A stretch of DNA of 64,000 nucleotides from Flavivirga aquatica (GCF_001747085.1 NZ_MDJD01000007.1:62001-126000); one strand, 5' to 3'. Shown: positions 25,346 through 34,280, counted from the first letter of the stretch. Numbers and translations are program-made. Notes: a model not told the origin generated them from the sequence alone.

Positions 25346-26022
25346 GATTTTGGCTTAGGCTTTAAAGCCACAAAATCTTTTAAATAATAAGGCTCAAAAT
25401 AAGCGACATCTTCGGTGTCGCTTTTTTTATACTTATTATTTGCTAACAAGCCCATTTCGTTGGCAGAAGGCAATTTATCTTCTATAAATATAGCGTTAGG
25501 ATGCTGTATCAAATCTTTAGTTTTCTCAACACCATTCCCTATAAAATAGACCTTTCCTAGTTCTAGATAATCACTAAACGTATTTTCTTCTAAAATTTGT
25601 GCCTGAGTTTCTCTTATTTGATTATGATTAGAATCAAAAATAGCAGAATAAACTTCCATGCGTCTGGCGTCCAACATTGCAACAATAACACCATCATCAC
25701 AAATAACTTGATGAGCTAAAGCTTCTAAAGTTGAAATTGAAATTAACGGTTTATCTAAGGCAAAGCATAGGCCTTTTGCTGCAGAAACTCCAATACGTAA
25801 ACCAGTATAAGATCCTGGTCCTTTACTAATAGCTATCGCTTTTATATCTGCTGAGGTGATATTAGCTTCTTTTAAAACAGTATCTATATAAACATGAAGC
25901 CTTTCTGCATGTGAATAGCTTTTATCATTATCCTCCTTTAAAACAATGGTATTCCCGTCTTTTGAAAGTGATACAGAACAATTGGTTGTAGCCGTTTCTA
26001 TATTAAGTATATATAAACTCAT
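25342..26022 (-). CDS. tsaB: tRNA threonylcarbamoyladenosine biosynthesis protein TsaB
   Basis: TsaB partners TsaD and TsaE to transfer a threonylcarbamoyl group onto A37 of ANN-decoding tRNAs in the cytosol. The 226-residue product starts with LYILNIETATTNCSVSL and carries the signature GPGSYTGLRIGVSAAKGL near 70-87, which forms the TsaB-TsaD dimer interface. The C-terminal stretch is normal. The last 80 nt of the gene contain a rightward terminator hairpin belonging to the convergent mscS gene, and the two stop codons overlap by two bases. It is 187 nt downstream of the tolC-like gene and may be transcribed from there or from its own promoter. Confidence 0.95.
   Translation of the reverse strand: MSLYILNIETATTNCSVSLSKDGNTIVLKEDNDKSYSHAERLHVYIDTVLKEANITSADIKAIAISKGPGSYTGLRIGVSAAKGLCFALDKPLISISTLEALAHQVICDDGVIVAMLDARRMEVYSAIFDSNHNQIRETQAQILEENTFSDYLELGKVYFIGNGVEKTKDLIQHPNAIFIEDKLPSANEMGLLANNKYKKSDTEDVAYFEPYYLKDFVALKPKPKS
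25401..25428 (+). terminator. Terminator of mscS embedded in tsaB coding sequence
   Basis: AAGCGACA (25401-25408) pairs with TGTCGCTT (25416-25423), capped by a C(TTCG)G tetraloop with one bulged T, and followed by a run of T to 25428. It starts 55 nt after the mscS stop, entirely within tsaB codons on the opposite strand. Confidence 0.8.
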
Positions 26023-26109
26023 ATTAGCCTTTTAGTATTGGCTGCAAAATTATCACTTTGTTTTGATATTTCCTCTTTTTATTGTTTTGAATAAGATCGT
26101 ATTAGACAC

Positions 26110-26142
26110 AGACCTGTCAAGTTTTAAAAACTTGGTTAGTCT
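26110..26142. repeat. Interrupted palindrome between tolC and tsaB
   Basis: AGAC (26110-26113) pairs with GTCT (26139-26142), and CAAGTTT (26118-26124) with AAACTTG (26128-26134), separated by a 4-by-4 mismatch. It may be the weak terminator of the tolC-like gene or a degenerate intergenic palindromic repeat; CTGTCAAGTTTT-type palindromes are common in this family, as I recall. Confidence 0.35.
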
Positions 26143-26208
26143 AGTGCGTTCTTCATTCCAAAAAAACATCTATGAAATCTAAGTTCTTAATAAATCTACA
26201 CCCAATAA

Positions 26209-27537
26209 TTAATTCGCTAAAGATTTCCCCATGTAGAAGTCTAAAACTTTTGTTTTAAAAACAAAATCATATTTGGCGTTTATTAAAGACGATTCCGCAT
26301 TTATTAGTTGCACCCTTGCTTGTTCTAAGTCAAATGCAGTCATACTTCCAATATTATAACGTTCTTTTGAATTATTAAAAGCTAATGTTTGAGACTCTAA
26401 TGATTTCTTTGCCGCATCATAAGCTTTAAAAGCTGCTTGTGCATCTGTATAAGCTCGTTGAATATTAGATTCTAAATTTAACTTAGCTTGCTCTAAATTA
26501 AGTTTACTAGTTTCTTCTCTAATTTTAGATTTTGCAACTGAAGTTTTATTTTGAAATTTAGAAAAAATAGGTATATTTATATTCAAACCAATACCGTGTG
26601 ATTTTTGATCATTTAATTGATTAAAAAATGCCTCTTCGGTATCAGACAAATTTGTATAAAATGCATTAGATCCAAAATTATAACTCGCAGATACTGTTGG
26701 ATAAAATCCACTTTTAGAGATTTGTGTTCCTAATACAGCGTTTTCAATATTCTTTTCTGCTACTTTTATTTCATTTCTATTTTCTAAAGCATATTTTAAT
26801 ATGGGAAAAATATCCTTGTACAACAAAGCTTCCGAAGGACTATCTATATTTATAATTTCAACATCAAACCCATTAAAAGGTACTTGTAATAACTGTGACA
26901 AAGAAAGCAGTGATAAATTAAAATTGTTTTCAGCAAGAGTTACCTGCTGTGCATCTCTACTTAAAGTTGCTTCTGCATCATAAATATTAGCTTTAGGCTG
27001 TACACCTGCATCAACCAAACTTTTAACTTGATTTAATTGCTTATTACTAAATTCATATTGCGCATTAGCAGTCTCTAAACGTTCTTTATTAAATAATACA
27101 TTTAAATAAGCATTGACAACGTTTAACGAAATATCATCTTTAATTCTATTTAATTCTAACTTATTAGTCTCTAAATTTAATTTCGACTGCTTATATAAAT
27201 TAGTTAACCTGAAACCGTTAAAAATAGTTTGATTAGTACCAATGCCAACACTAGTGCTATTGCCTGTTCTATCTACAAACTGCCCTGGAAACAATTCCCT
27301 ATTACCAATCGATAAATTATGCCCCATATTACCTGTTAAAGATGGTAAAAACGCTCCTTTCGATGCTATAATATCTTGCTCATTTATAAGCAATGTGTTT
27401 TCTCCTTGTTTTACTGATATATTGTATTCTAAAGCATGTGATACACATTCTTGAAGCGTCCATTTTTTTTGTTGAGAAAACGACGATATTACTACAAAAA
27501 GTAAACAAACTAATAACCTATTTTTCAAATCTTTCAT
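26209..27537 (-). CDS. TolC-family outer-membrane efflux protein
   Basis: This 442-residue protein has a signal peptide (LLVCLLFVVISSFSQ) and two repeated outer-membrane efflux domains (about 30-220 and 240-435), each with long helices (WTLQECVSHALEYNISVKQG; SAYNFG-type strands; FNNSKERYNIGSMTAFDLEQ). It is the outer-membrane exit duct of a tripartite export system. It is the last gene of the operon ABC-ATPase, two permeases, adaptor, tolC; the adaptor stop is 2 nt before its start. No export substrate can be read from the sequence. Confidence 0.93.
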   Translation of the reverse strand: MKDLKNRLLVCLLFVVISSFSQQKKWTLQECVSHALEYNISVKQGENTLLINEQDIIASKGAFLPSLTGNMGHNLSIGNRELFPGQFVDRTGNSTSVGIGTNQTIFNGFRLTNLYKQSKLNLETNKLELNRIKDDISLNVVNAYLNVLFNKERLETANAQYEFSNKQLNQVKSLVDAGVQPKANIYDAEATLSRDAQQVTLAENNFNLSLLSLSQLLQVPFNGFDVEIINIDSPSEALLYKDIFPILKYALENRNEIKVAEKNIENAVLGTQISKSGFYPTVSASYNFGSNAFYTNLSDTEEAFFNQLNDQKSHGIGLNINIPIFSKFQNKTSVAKSKIREETSKLNLEQAKLNLESNIQRAYTDAQAAFKAYDAAKKSLESQTLAFNNSKERYNIGSMTAFDLEQARVQLINAESSLINAKYDFVFKTKVLDFYMGKSLAN

Positions 27538-27539
27538 AA

Positions 27540-28673
27540 TTAATTAGACTTTCCATCTTTTGCTTCCTCTTCTTCGTTATCTTTAGAAGCTTTATTCCAT
27601 ACTTTAATTTTATCACCTTCTTCAACACCATCTATTATTTCTACATTGATACCATCAGACAGTCCTAATTTTACATTTTTTTTCTTGAACTTGTTATCTT
27701 TCTTTAATATTTCAACAAAAGGCTTTTCTGTAATTCTATTATACTGTAATAATCCTTCTTTTATAACTAGTACACTATCTTTATTCTCTATATCTATTTC
27801 TGCATTGGCGCTATACCCTGCTCTTACATGTGTAGTGGAATCTATAGTAACATTAGCTTTTATAGTAAATTGTACTGCTCCATTTTCTTCAACACCTTTT
27901 GGTGCTACAAAAGTTAATTTTGCAGGAAATTCTTTATCGTTAATAGCTCCTAAAACAACTTTAATATCTTTACCTTCTTCAACCTTACCAACTTCTGCCT
28001 CATCTAGCTTCCCTTCAAAAATCATCAAGCTCATATCTGCTATAGTTGCTATAGTAGTACCTGCATTAAAATTATTACTTTGTATGACTTGATCTCCTTC
28101 ACGTACAGGAATTTCTAATATGGTTCCTGGTATTTGAGCTATAATGTTTGTGTTTGCCGAACTTCCTCCCGAAATAGAACCGCGTTTAATTATTTGATAA
28201 TCGTTTTTCGATTGTGCTAACGACTCCCTTGCTTGATTAAAAGACAGTTCACTATTTTCAAAATCCTGTTGCGATATAACACCTTTTTCAAAAAGTGATT
28301 TATTTCTATCATATAACGTTTTTGCATTATCATATGAAAGTTTAGAAGAAGCTATCCTACTTTTTGCACCAACCAAATTTTGTTCATTAGGCACGACTCT
28401 AATAGTAGCTATTAAATCCCCTTTTTTAACAACATCGCCTTCTTCAACAAGAATTTTATTTACGATTCCAGAAATTTGTGGTTTTAATTCGATCTCTTCT
28501 TCTGGATTTAATTTTCCAGTTGCTACTGCCTTAGTATTTATAGATGTATAAAAAGGTTCTTCTACTTTGTAATCTACAACATCTTTTGAATTAGCATCTT
28601 TAAAATACTTTAATACGATTGCTAATAGTACGACGACAACTATTGCTAAAATAATTTTTACTGTTTTATTCAT
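27540..28673 (-). CDS. Periplasmic adaptor subunit (HlyD/MacA/RND-type)
   Basis: This 377-residue membrane-fusion protein has an N-terminal membrane anchor (IILAIVVVVLLAIVLKYF). The first half-lipoyl strand is ELKPQISGIVNKILVEEGD. A coiled-coil hairpin spans about 95-165, followed by the second lipoyl half (AQIPGTILEIPVREGDQVIQ). The beta-barrel and membrane-proximal domains complete it. It links the inner-membrane ABC permeases to the TolC duct. MacA is the closest known type because the inner-membrane partners are MacB-like. The C-terminal acid/lysine tail (KDNEEEEAKDGKSN) is variable. The gene lies 78 nt downstream of the second permease. Confidence 0.92.
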   Translation of the reverse strand: MNKTVKIILAIVVVVLLAIVLKYFKDANSKDVVDYKVEEPFYTSINTKAVATGKLNPEEEIELKPQISGIVNKILVEEGDVVKKGDLIATIRVVPNEQNLVGAKSRIASSKLSYDNAKTLYDRNKSLFEKGVISQQDFENSELSFNQARESLAQSKNDYQIIKRGSISGGSSANTNIIAQIPGTILEIPVREGDQVIQSNNFNAGTTIATIADMSLMIFEGKLDEAEVGKVEEGKDIKVVLGAINDKEFPAKLTFVAPKGVEENGAVQFTIKANVTIDSTTHVRAGYSANAEIDIENKDSVLVIKEGLLQYNRITEKPFVEILKKDNKFKKKNVKLGLSDGINVEIIDGVEEGDKIKVWNKASKDNEEEEAKDGKSN

Positions 28674-28751
28674 TTGATTATTCTTATTAATTCTATTTCG
28701 TCAAATATTACATTTATAATATATAGACAAACGATTCCTTTTTTTGATTAT

Positions 28752-29996
28752 TTATTCTTCTCTTAGTGCTTCTATTGGTTTTATACTTGTTGCTTTAAAC
28801 GCGGGTATTAAACCTATTAAAGTTCCTAAAACAACTAATATTAATAATGCAATAAATACAACTCCTATAGATACTGACGCGTTAACAATAGCTGCATCTG
28901 CACCTTGTCCAAAAGCAGCATCTAAAGCTATTAAAATCCAGCCTCCAGATATAATTCCCAATACTCCCGCTACTAGTGTTAAAAAAACAGCTTCTACTAC
29001 TATTTGCCTCTTAATTTCATAAGGAGTAGCTCCTAAAGCACGACGTACTCCAATTTCTTTAGTACGTTCTTTTACTGTAATAAGTAATATGTTACCAATA
29101 GCAAAAACACCTGCAATCAATGTAGCAATCCCAACAAACCATGTTAAAAACTGCATTCCTGTTAAAAACCCAGTAACTTTGGAAAACTCCTTGCCTAAAT
29201 TAAAACTACCAAAGGCTCGTTGATCTTTTGGGTGAATTTTATTTAAATTTTTAAGTAATAGCTTTGCATCTTCTTCAATTTGCTTGATATTATATTCTGG
29301 TTTCCCAGTAATCATCATCCAACCTATTCTATCTCCTCTATTATATATTTGTTGAAACGTTGTAAATGGAATATGAATATCTGTTGAAGGCCCCATATTA
29401 ACATTTCCACTCTCAAACATACCAATGACCTTAAAGTTAATTTTATTAACTTGTATGTACTCTCCAATAGGGTTTTCATCTTTTTCAAATAATTGCTTAT
29501 AAACGTCCTCGGATAGTACAGCAACTTTTTTGTTATCATCAATATCATTTTGGTTTATAAATCGTCCACGTATTAATTTTTTCTTTTGTAATTCATCTAG
29601 TAATGGGTAATCTCCAGCCATTTGAAAACTCCCTGACAAAAAACCTCTAACTACCGAAGCTTGATTTTGACTTCTTGGAAGAACAAATTCAATACCTTCA
29701 ACATTCTCTTCAATTTTTTTTGCATCAGTTAGCGATAACCTCACCCGTCTTCCCTCTTGAAATCCTTTAAAAGGCTTACTTGTACTTTGCCCCCATACAA
29801 ATACACTGTTTGTAGCAAAACTTCCAAATAAACGATTGAATGAATTTTCTAATCCCCTTGCAGATCCTAATAAGCCTATCAATAATAAAATGCCCCACCA
29901 AACACCTACCATAGTTAAGATAGATCTTAATTTGTTTTTACTAAAGCTATCATAAACTTCTTGCCACGTGTCTCTATCGAATAAAAATTTAAACAT
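28752..29996 (-). CDS. MacB-like ABC transporter permease (second copy)
   Basis: This 414-residue permease has the MacB layout: one N-terminal membrane helix (FSKNKLRSILTMVGVWWGIL), a periplasmic MacB_PCD domain of about 220 residues, and three C-terminal helices in an FtsX domain (VGIATLIAGVFAIGNILL, ERTKEIGVRRALGATPYE). The ERTKEIGVRRALGA motif is the coupling helix for the ATPase. It starts 2 nt after the stop of the first permease. Having two different permeases plus a separate ATPase suggests a heterodimeric transporter rather than the MacB fusion found in E. coli. Confidence 0.93.
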   Translation of the reverse strand: MFKFLFDRDTWQEVYDSFSKNKLRSILTMVGVWWGILLLIGLLGSARGLENSFNRLFGSFATNSVFVWGQSTSKPFKGFQEGRRVRLSLTDAKKIEENVEGIEFVLPRSQNQASVVRGFLSGSFQMAGDYPLLDELQKKKLIRGRFINQNDIDDNKKVAVLSEDVYKQLFEKDENPIGEYIQVNKINFKVIGMFESGNVNMGPSTDIHIPFTTFQQIYNRGDRIGWMMITGKPEYNIKQIEEDAKLLLKNLNKIHPKDQRAFGSFNLGKEFSKVTGFLTGMQFLTWFVGIATLIAGVFAIGNILLITVKERTKEIGVRRALGATPYEIKRQIVVEAVFLTLVAGVLGIISGGWILIALDAAFGQGADAAIVNASVSIGVVFIALLILVVLGTLIGLIPAFKATSIKPIEALREE

Positions 29997-29998
29997 AT

Positions 29999-31228
29999 TT
30001 AATCGTTTCTTAATGCTACTATGGGTTTAATTCTTGATGCCTTTTTTGCAGGTAAATAACCAGCAATAGCTCCGGCTGTAATTAACGTTACCGTTGCCCC
30101 AATAACTAAACTATTACTAACACCAGGGTCTTTAATAAAATATGTTTTAAGGCTTGGACCAACCAATTCTAACACACCCATTCCTAACAATAACCCAACA
30201 TATCCTGCTATTGCTGTAATAAGTATAGACTCTATTAAAATAATAGAAACTATAGATCTTGGAGAGGCTCCTAATGCTTTACGAATACCAATTTCTTTTG
30301 TTCGTTCTTTTACTATAAAAATCATAATATTACTAACACCTACAATGCCAGCTATTAATGTTCCAAAGCCTATAACTAAAATAATAACACTTAAACCAAA
30401 AGTCATTTGGTTTATCTTTTTACTGTCTCCAGCCATGTTACGCACTCTTATAGCTCTCTGGTCACTTCTAGCTACATCAAAACGATCCTTCATTTTTTTT
30501 GTTAGTAGCGTACTAAATGATAATGCTTGGTCATAATTCATTTCTGGATTATATGTTAATCTTACTTGATCTATATAATCATTATTACCATACAAGTGTT
30601 GAGCCGTGGTTATAGGCATATAAATTTGACGTTCCTCATAATCACCTCCATCATCTGTGAATATACCAACCACCTTATATTGTATCCCATTAAGGTTTAT
30701 ATATTTCCCTAATGCATTTGTTTTTAAAAATAAATCTTCCTCTATTAACTTACCAATAACAATAACTTTTGTTCTATTATTTAAGTCGTTTTGGTTGATA
30801 TATCGTCCCTCGTATACTTTTGTTTTTTCTAAAAATTGATGATCTGGGTGTACTGCTCTTAAGTCATAATTATTTTGCTCGCCCTTATAAGAAGCTTTAA
30901 CATTTTTAAAAACTCTAGCAGTAATAAATTCAACTTTATCTTTAAATTCTTCTTTTATATAATTAAAATCTTCATTTTTAAATTGAATTTTTCTTCCAGC
31001 TTGAAGACCTTTATTAGCCTTGGTAGTTCTTCCAGAATTTACAACAATTGAATTTGAAGCGTCATCAACAAAAGCTTCTTTAAATGTATTTTGTAACCCA
31101 TTAGCAATACCAAAAAGTATGGTGAATAAAAGAATAGCAAATGCAACGGTAAAACCAGATAATAGACTTCTGGTTCTATTCATATTAATACTTTGAAATA
31201 TTTCGCGCCAAAGATCTAAATCAAACAT
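29999..31228 (-). CDS. MacB-like ABC transporter permease (first copy)
   Basis: This 409-residue paralogue of the downstream permease has an N-terminal helix (MNRTRSLLSGFTVAFAILLF), a periplasmic domain, and the FtsX-type C-terminus (IILVIGFGTLIAGIVGVSNI, ERTKEIGIRKALGASPRS). Its start overlaps the ATPase stop by 8 nt, giving strong translational coupling. Its sequence differs clearly from the second copy, so the two probably form a heterodimer and are not a recent duplication. Confidence 0.93.
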   Translation of the reverse strand: MFDLDLWREIFQSINMNRTRSLLSGFTVAFAILLFTILFGIANGLQNTFKEAFVDDASNSIVVNSGRTTKANKGLQAGRKIQFKNEDFNYIKEEFKDKVEFITARVFKNVKASYKGEQNNYDLRAVHPDHQFLEKTKVYEGRYINQNDLNNRTKVIVIGKLIEEDLFLKTNALGKYINLNGIQYKVVGIFTDDGGDYEERQIYMPITTAQHLYGNNDYIDQVRLTYNPEMNYDQALSFSTLLTKKMKDRFDVARSDQRAIRVRNMAGDSKKINQMTFGLSVIILVIGFGTLIAGIVGVSNIMIFIVKERTKEIGIRKALGASPRSIVSIILIESILITAIAGYVGLLLGMGVLELVGPSLKTYFIKDPGVSNSLVIGATVTLITAGAIAGYLPAKKASRIKPIVALRND

Positions 31229-31922
31229 ACTGTTCTGCCCTAACTTGGTTCACTTTTTTATCTTCCATAATAACGCCATCTCGAAGGCGTACAATACGCT
31301 TACACATATTTGCTATATCTTCTTCATGAGTTACCATTAAAATGGTTTTACCTTCATCATTTAACTGTTGAATAAATGCCATAATTTCATAAGATGTTTT
31401 AGTATCTAATGCTCCTGTTGGCTCATCTGCCAATAGTAATTTAGGGTTTGCTGCCAATGCTCTAGCTATAGCAACACGTTGTTTTTGACCTCCAGATAAT
31501 TCCTTTGGTAAATGCTTTGCCCAATTTGCTAAACCCACTTTTTCTAAATGAAACATGGCTAGTTCTTGCCTTTCTTTACGCTTTAACCCTTGGTAATAAA
31601 GCGGCAAAGCAACATTTTCGATAGCATTTTTATAATTTATAAGATTGAAAGATTGAAAAATGAAACCTAAAAATTTATTTCTATAAACAGCAGCCTTCTT
31701 TTCGGTAAGATCTTTAATTGGCAATCCATCTAAAATGTATTCGCCAGAATCAGCTTCATCTAGCATACCAATAATATTAAGTAATGTAGATTTACCAGAA
31801 CCAGAAGATCCCATAATAGCGACCATCTCTCCTTCTTCAACATTAAGGTCTATGCCTTTTAAAACATGTAAACTAGAATCTCCTATAGGATAGGATTTTT
31901 GTAACTGATGAATTTTTAACAT
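31221..31922 (-). CDS. ABC transporter ATP-binding protein (MacB/LolD type)
   Basis: This 233-residue cytosolic ATPase drives the two adjacent permeases. Walker A is GSSGSGKS at 38-45. The Q-loop FIFQSFNLI, signature ELSGGQKQRVAIARAL, Walker B LLLADEPTGALD and the switch His (VTHE) are all present. The family also includes LolD, but the MacB-like permeases and the adaptor/TolC genes behind it point to a MacAB-TolC-like exporter. It opens the five-gene leftward operon (31922 to 26209). Confidence 0.95.
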   Translation of the reverse strand: MLKIHQLQKSYPIGDSSLHVLKGIDLNVEEGEMVAIMGSSGSGKSTLLNIIGMLDEADSGEYILDGLPIKDLTEKKAAVYRNKFLGFIFQSFNLINYKNAIENVALPLYYQGLKRKERQELAMFHLEKVGLANWAKHLPKELSGGQKQRVAIARALAANPKLLLADEPTGALDTKTSYEIMAFIQQLNDEGKTILMVTHEEDIANMCKRIVRLRDGVIMEDKKVNQVRAEQYV

Positions 31923-31999
31923 TTATCTTATGTTGGTTAATAAAGCTCAGTAATAAGACTATCAACACAACAAAATGTTACAAAAAAAATCAAAAGTTT

Positions 32000-32221
32000 T
32001 TATTTTTTCTTTGAAGTATTGTATTTCCTATAAATAAAATAACCTACACCTCCAACAAGTATATATGGTATAGCCATTAAGTAAACAATTCCATCATTAA
32101 TGCCCTCTGCAGCGGTTTGTCCTTCTTCACTTTCTAAAACAGCTCGACACATAGCGCATTGCGCATTAGTTTCTAGAAAAAAGAAACAGAAAGAGACAAA
32201 TAAAATTACTTTGTTTTTCAT
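32000..32221 (-). CDS. 73-residue membrane protein with CAMC motif
   Basis: This small protein has a signal-like leader (VILFVSFCFFFLETNAQ), then QCAMCRAVLESEEG with a CxxC motif immediately after the predicted cleavage point. One C-terminal membrane helix (IVYLMAIPYILVGGVGYFIY) and a basic tail follow. I know homologous small ORFs from other flavobacterial genomes next to the oxidase and SCO genes, but no function. The CxxC exposed outside the membrane could bind copper or heme or act as a redox site; this is inferred only from position. It begins 33 nt downstream of the DUF420 gene. Confidence 0.7.
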   Translation of the reverse strand: MKNKVILFVSFCFFFLETNAQCAMCRAVLESEEGQTAAEGINDGIVYLMAIPYILVGGVGYFIYRKYNTSKKK

Positions 32222-32253
32222 TATAAAAATTCTTGTACTACATTCAAATTATA

Positions 32254-32790
32254 TTAAACATAGTATGGAGAAATCATAACATAAACAACAACACCTGTTA
32301 TGGCAACATATAACCATAGTGGAAATGTAATTTTTGCTATTTTTTTATGCTTCTCAATATTATTCGTAATCGCCCGTACATAAGTAATTAATACAAACGG
32401 GATCACTATAATTGATAATAATATATGTGTTAATAATATAAAATAGTAAACATATTTTATAGTGCCCTCTCCTCCAAACTTAGTAGAATCACTAGTCATG
32501 TGATACGCAACATACATACCCAAAAAGGCAACCGATAGAATAATAGCAAAAGTCATTAAACGCTTATGCAGTATAATTTTTTTATTTCTAATCGCTATAA
32601 ATGCAAGGATTAAAACCAATGCCGTAAGTGCATTTATTGAGGCATAAATTGGAGGCAAAAACGTTAAAGGCTCTACATTTGGGATTTTCACACCAAATAA
32701 AGCAGCAACTACTACAGGTATTAAAATTGATAATATAACTATTAATTTATTATATTTTTTTTCGTCCAAAATTTCTTGTGACTTACTCAT
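32254..32790 (-). CDS. DUF420 membrane protein (cytochrome oxidase assembly-associated)
   Basis: This 178-residue inner-membrane protein has five predicted helices. Conserved histidines occur in NKKIILHKRLMTF, MYVAYHMTSDS and LLTHILLSIIVIP, as in the DUF420/CtaM-like family, members of which have been linked to heme-copper oxidase assembly. It overlaps the SCO gene by 8 nt and is followed by the CAMC protein. The role is inferred from this context and the histidine pattern. Confidence 0.88.
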   Translation of the reverse strand: MSKSQEILDEKKYNKLIVILSILIPVVVAALFGVKIPNVEPLTFLPPIYASINALTALVLILAFIAIRNKKIILHKRLMTFAIILSVAFLGMYVAYHMTSDSTKFGGEGTIKYVYYFILLTHILLSIIVIPFVLITYVRAITNNIEKHKKIAKITFPLWLYVAITGVVVYVMISPYYV

Positions 32791-33526
32791 TAAGTAATTT
32801 TTTAATATCTTCTTTTAATGCACTAATTTCTTCTTTTATCCCGTCTTCATCTACTTTTTCAGTTTCCGAAACAATTCCTCTATAATATATAATAGGGTTT
32901 CCAAAATCATCCTTTCTAGAGCGTATAAATCCATTTTTATCTATCAAGGCAAAATTTCCAGAATGCTCAAAGCCTCCAGCGACTTCTTCTTCTTGAGCCG
33001 TATAGAGATTAAAACCTTCATTAGAAAGTTTATAAATTCCATCTTTATCTCCTGTCATTAAATGCCAATTCGGGTTAGTTACACCATAATGCTTAGCATA
33101 ATTTTTAAGAACTTCTGGGGTATCATAATCTGGATTTATTGTAAAAGATGCCACACCAAAATCGTTAAAATCCTTAAATGTATTTTGGACTTGAATTAGA
33201 TTTGCATTCATTCTAGGGCAAATCGTTGGACATGTAGTAAAAAAGAATTCTATAACATACACCTTACCTTCGTAATCTTTATTTGTAATTGTTTTTCCTT
33301 CTTGATTAGTAAACGAAAAAGCAGGCACCTTTTTAGGTACGCCATTAATTTCAATAAACGCTACATCAGATAATTTTGATTGCTCTTCGTTTGTATAATC
33401 ACTTCTACTTTCATTTCTAATAATATCATTATTTGAAATTCTATCAATAATTTTCGGAATAAAAATTATACCAAAAACTAAAATGATAAATGAGATACCT
33501 ATATATGAATAATTAGTCTTTTTCAT
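32783..33526 (-). CDS. SCO1/SenC-family copper chaperone
   Basis: This 247-residue, membrane-anchored thioredoxin-fold protein delivers copper to the CuA site of cytochrome c oxidase subunit II. The anchor is IGISFIILVFGIIFIPKII (about 9-27). The copper ligands are Cys99 and Cys103 in FFTTCPTICPRMN, with the third ligand His188 in FEHSGNF. The strand NFALIDKNGFIRSR fits the SCO core. Length exceeds the usual 200 through an extended acidic C-terminal tail. The Cys-less paralogue begins 4 nt upstream, so the two are in one operon. Confidence 0.95.
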   Translation of the reverse strand: MKKTNYSYIGISFIILVFGIIFIPKIIDRISNNDIIRNESRSDYTNEEQSKLSDVAFIEINGVPKKVPAFSFTNQEGKTITNKDYEGKVYVIEFFFTTCPTICPRMNANLIQVQNTFKDFNDFGVASFTINPDYDTPEVLKNYAKHYGVTNPNWHLMTGDKDGIYKLSNEGFNLYTAQEEEVAGGFEHSGNFALIDKNGFIRSRKDDFGNPIIYYRGIVSETEKVDEDGIKEEISALKEDIKKLLNE

Positions 33527-33530
33527 TTTA

Positions 33531-34247
33531 TTAGTTATTACCAGCTTTTAAATCATCTGCTCTCCTAGTATCCGAATTAAATTCGCCTTTACGTTTTTGC
33601 CTATATTCGGTAAATAGAATGCGTAAATCGTCACTCATCTTGTTCTTTATTTCAGCAACTTCAATACAATTATAAGAAGCCAAACCATAAACTGGTTTCT
33701 TCTTCTCTAACTCACGATCTGTTCTGTCATCTAATCTTCCTCTTTGATTTAGATCTTTATCAACTAAAAATACTTGATTAGATGATAAATCTTCAAAAAG
33801 GTCTACTTTACTTTTTAAACTAAAAAACACACGTTGTATATCACTAGGCTCACCAAAAACAAAATGCAAAAACCTTAAATCTTCATAAGAGTTAATCTCA
33901 CGCCTTAGTTCTTCAGCATACTTTTCGGAGCCTTTAGGCATCACTATAACAATTTGAAAACGCTTAAAACCTTTAAACTTATCATATACCAACTCTTTTA
34001 AATTAGATGCTGCTATGGTTTTATCCATAGGATGCTTACCTAAAAAACCTAAAACGGTAATGTGATCTTTTAAAACTATTTTTTCTTTAGACCTTGAAGA
34101 AAATTGATCTAGATCTAAAACCGACTCGTTTACAATATCAAGCGGTTGATAGTTATGTGTCGCTGGGTATAAAAACAATAAAAATGTTACGGGAAGAAAG
34201 AATAAAATCCCTAAAACAATATACCTACTAACTTTCTTATAATCCAT
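33531..34247 (-). CDS. Membrane-anchored SCO/thioredoxin-like protein lacking copper-binding cysteines
   Basis: This 238-residue protein has one N-terminal helix (YIVLGILFFLPVTFLLFLYP) and a periplasmic domain of mixed strands. Two stretches line up with the SCO neighbour: ITVLGFLGKHPMDKTIAAS against VIEFFFTTCPTICPRMN, and VFLVDKDLNQRGRLDD against FALIDKNGFIRSRKDD. The CxxxC copper site is replaced by KHPMDKT and no equivalent His is seen, so it cannot be a normal SCO copper chaperone. It begins the leftward assembly group after the terminator at 34280. It could be a structural partner of SCO or a regulatory relic. Confidence is for the relationship, not for a function. Confidence 0.65.
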   Translation of the reverse strand: MDYKKVSRYIVLGILFFLPVTFLLFLYPATHNYQPLDIVNESVLDLDQFSSRSKEKIVLKDHITVLGFLGKHPMDKTIAASNLKELVYDKFKGFKRFQIVIVMPKGSEKYAEELRREINSYEDLRFLHFVFGEPSDIQRVFFSLKSKVDLFEDLSSNQVFLVDKDLNQRGRLDDRTDRELEKKKPVYGLASYNCIEVAEIKNKMSDDLRILFTEYRQKRKGEFNSDTRRADDLKAGNN

Positions 34248-34272
34248 TAAAAACTGTATTTTTAATACTTTG

Positions 34273-34280
34273 CAAAAATA
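34273..34280 (-). promoter_or_regulatory. -7 element (TATTTTTG) before the SCO-like operon
   Basis: On the minus strand TATTTTTG (34280-34273) fits TAnnTTTG and lies 25 nt before the ATG at 34247, directly after a terminator. It should start the 34247-to-32000 operon. Confidence 0.4.

Noticed and set aside
27646-28092. 148-codon open frame on the plus strand
   Set aside because: It lies antisense within the adaptor gene, which has a full membrane-fusion protein sequence; it is a shadow of that gene.
28744-29022. 92-codon plus-strand open frame
   Set aside because: It is antisense to the C-terminal helices of the MacB-like permease and has no recognisable domain.
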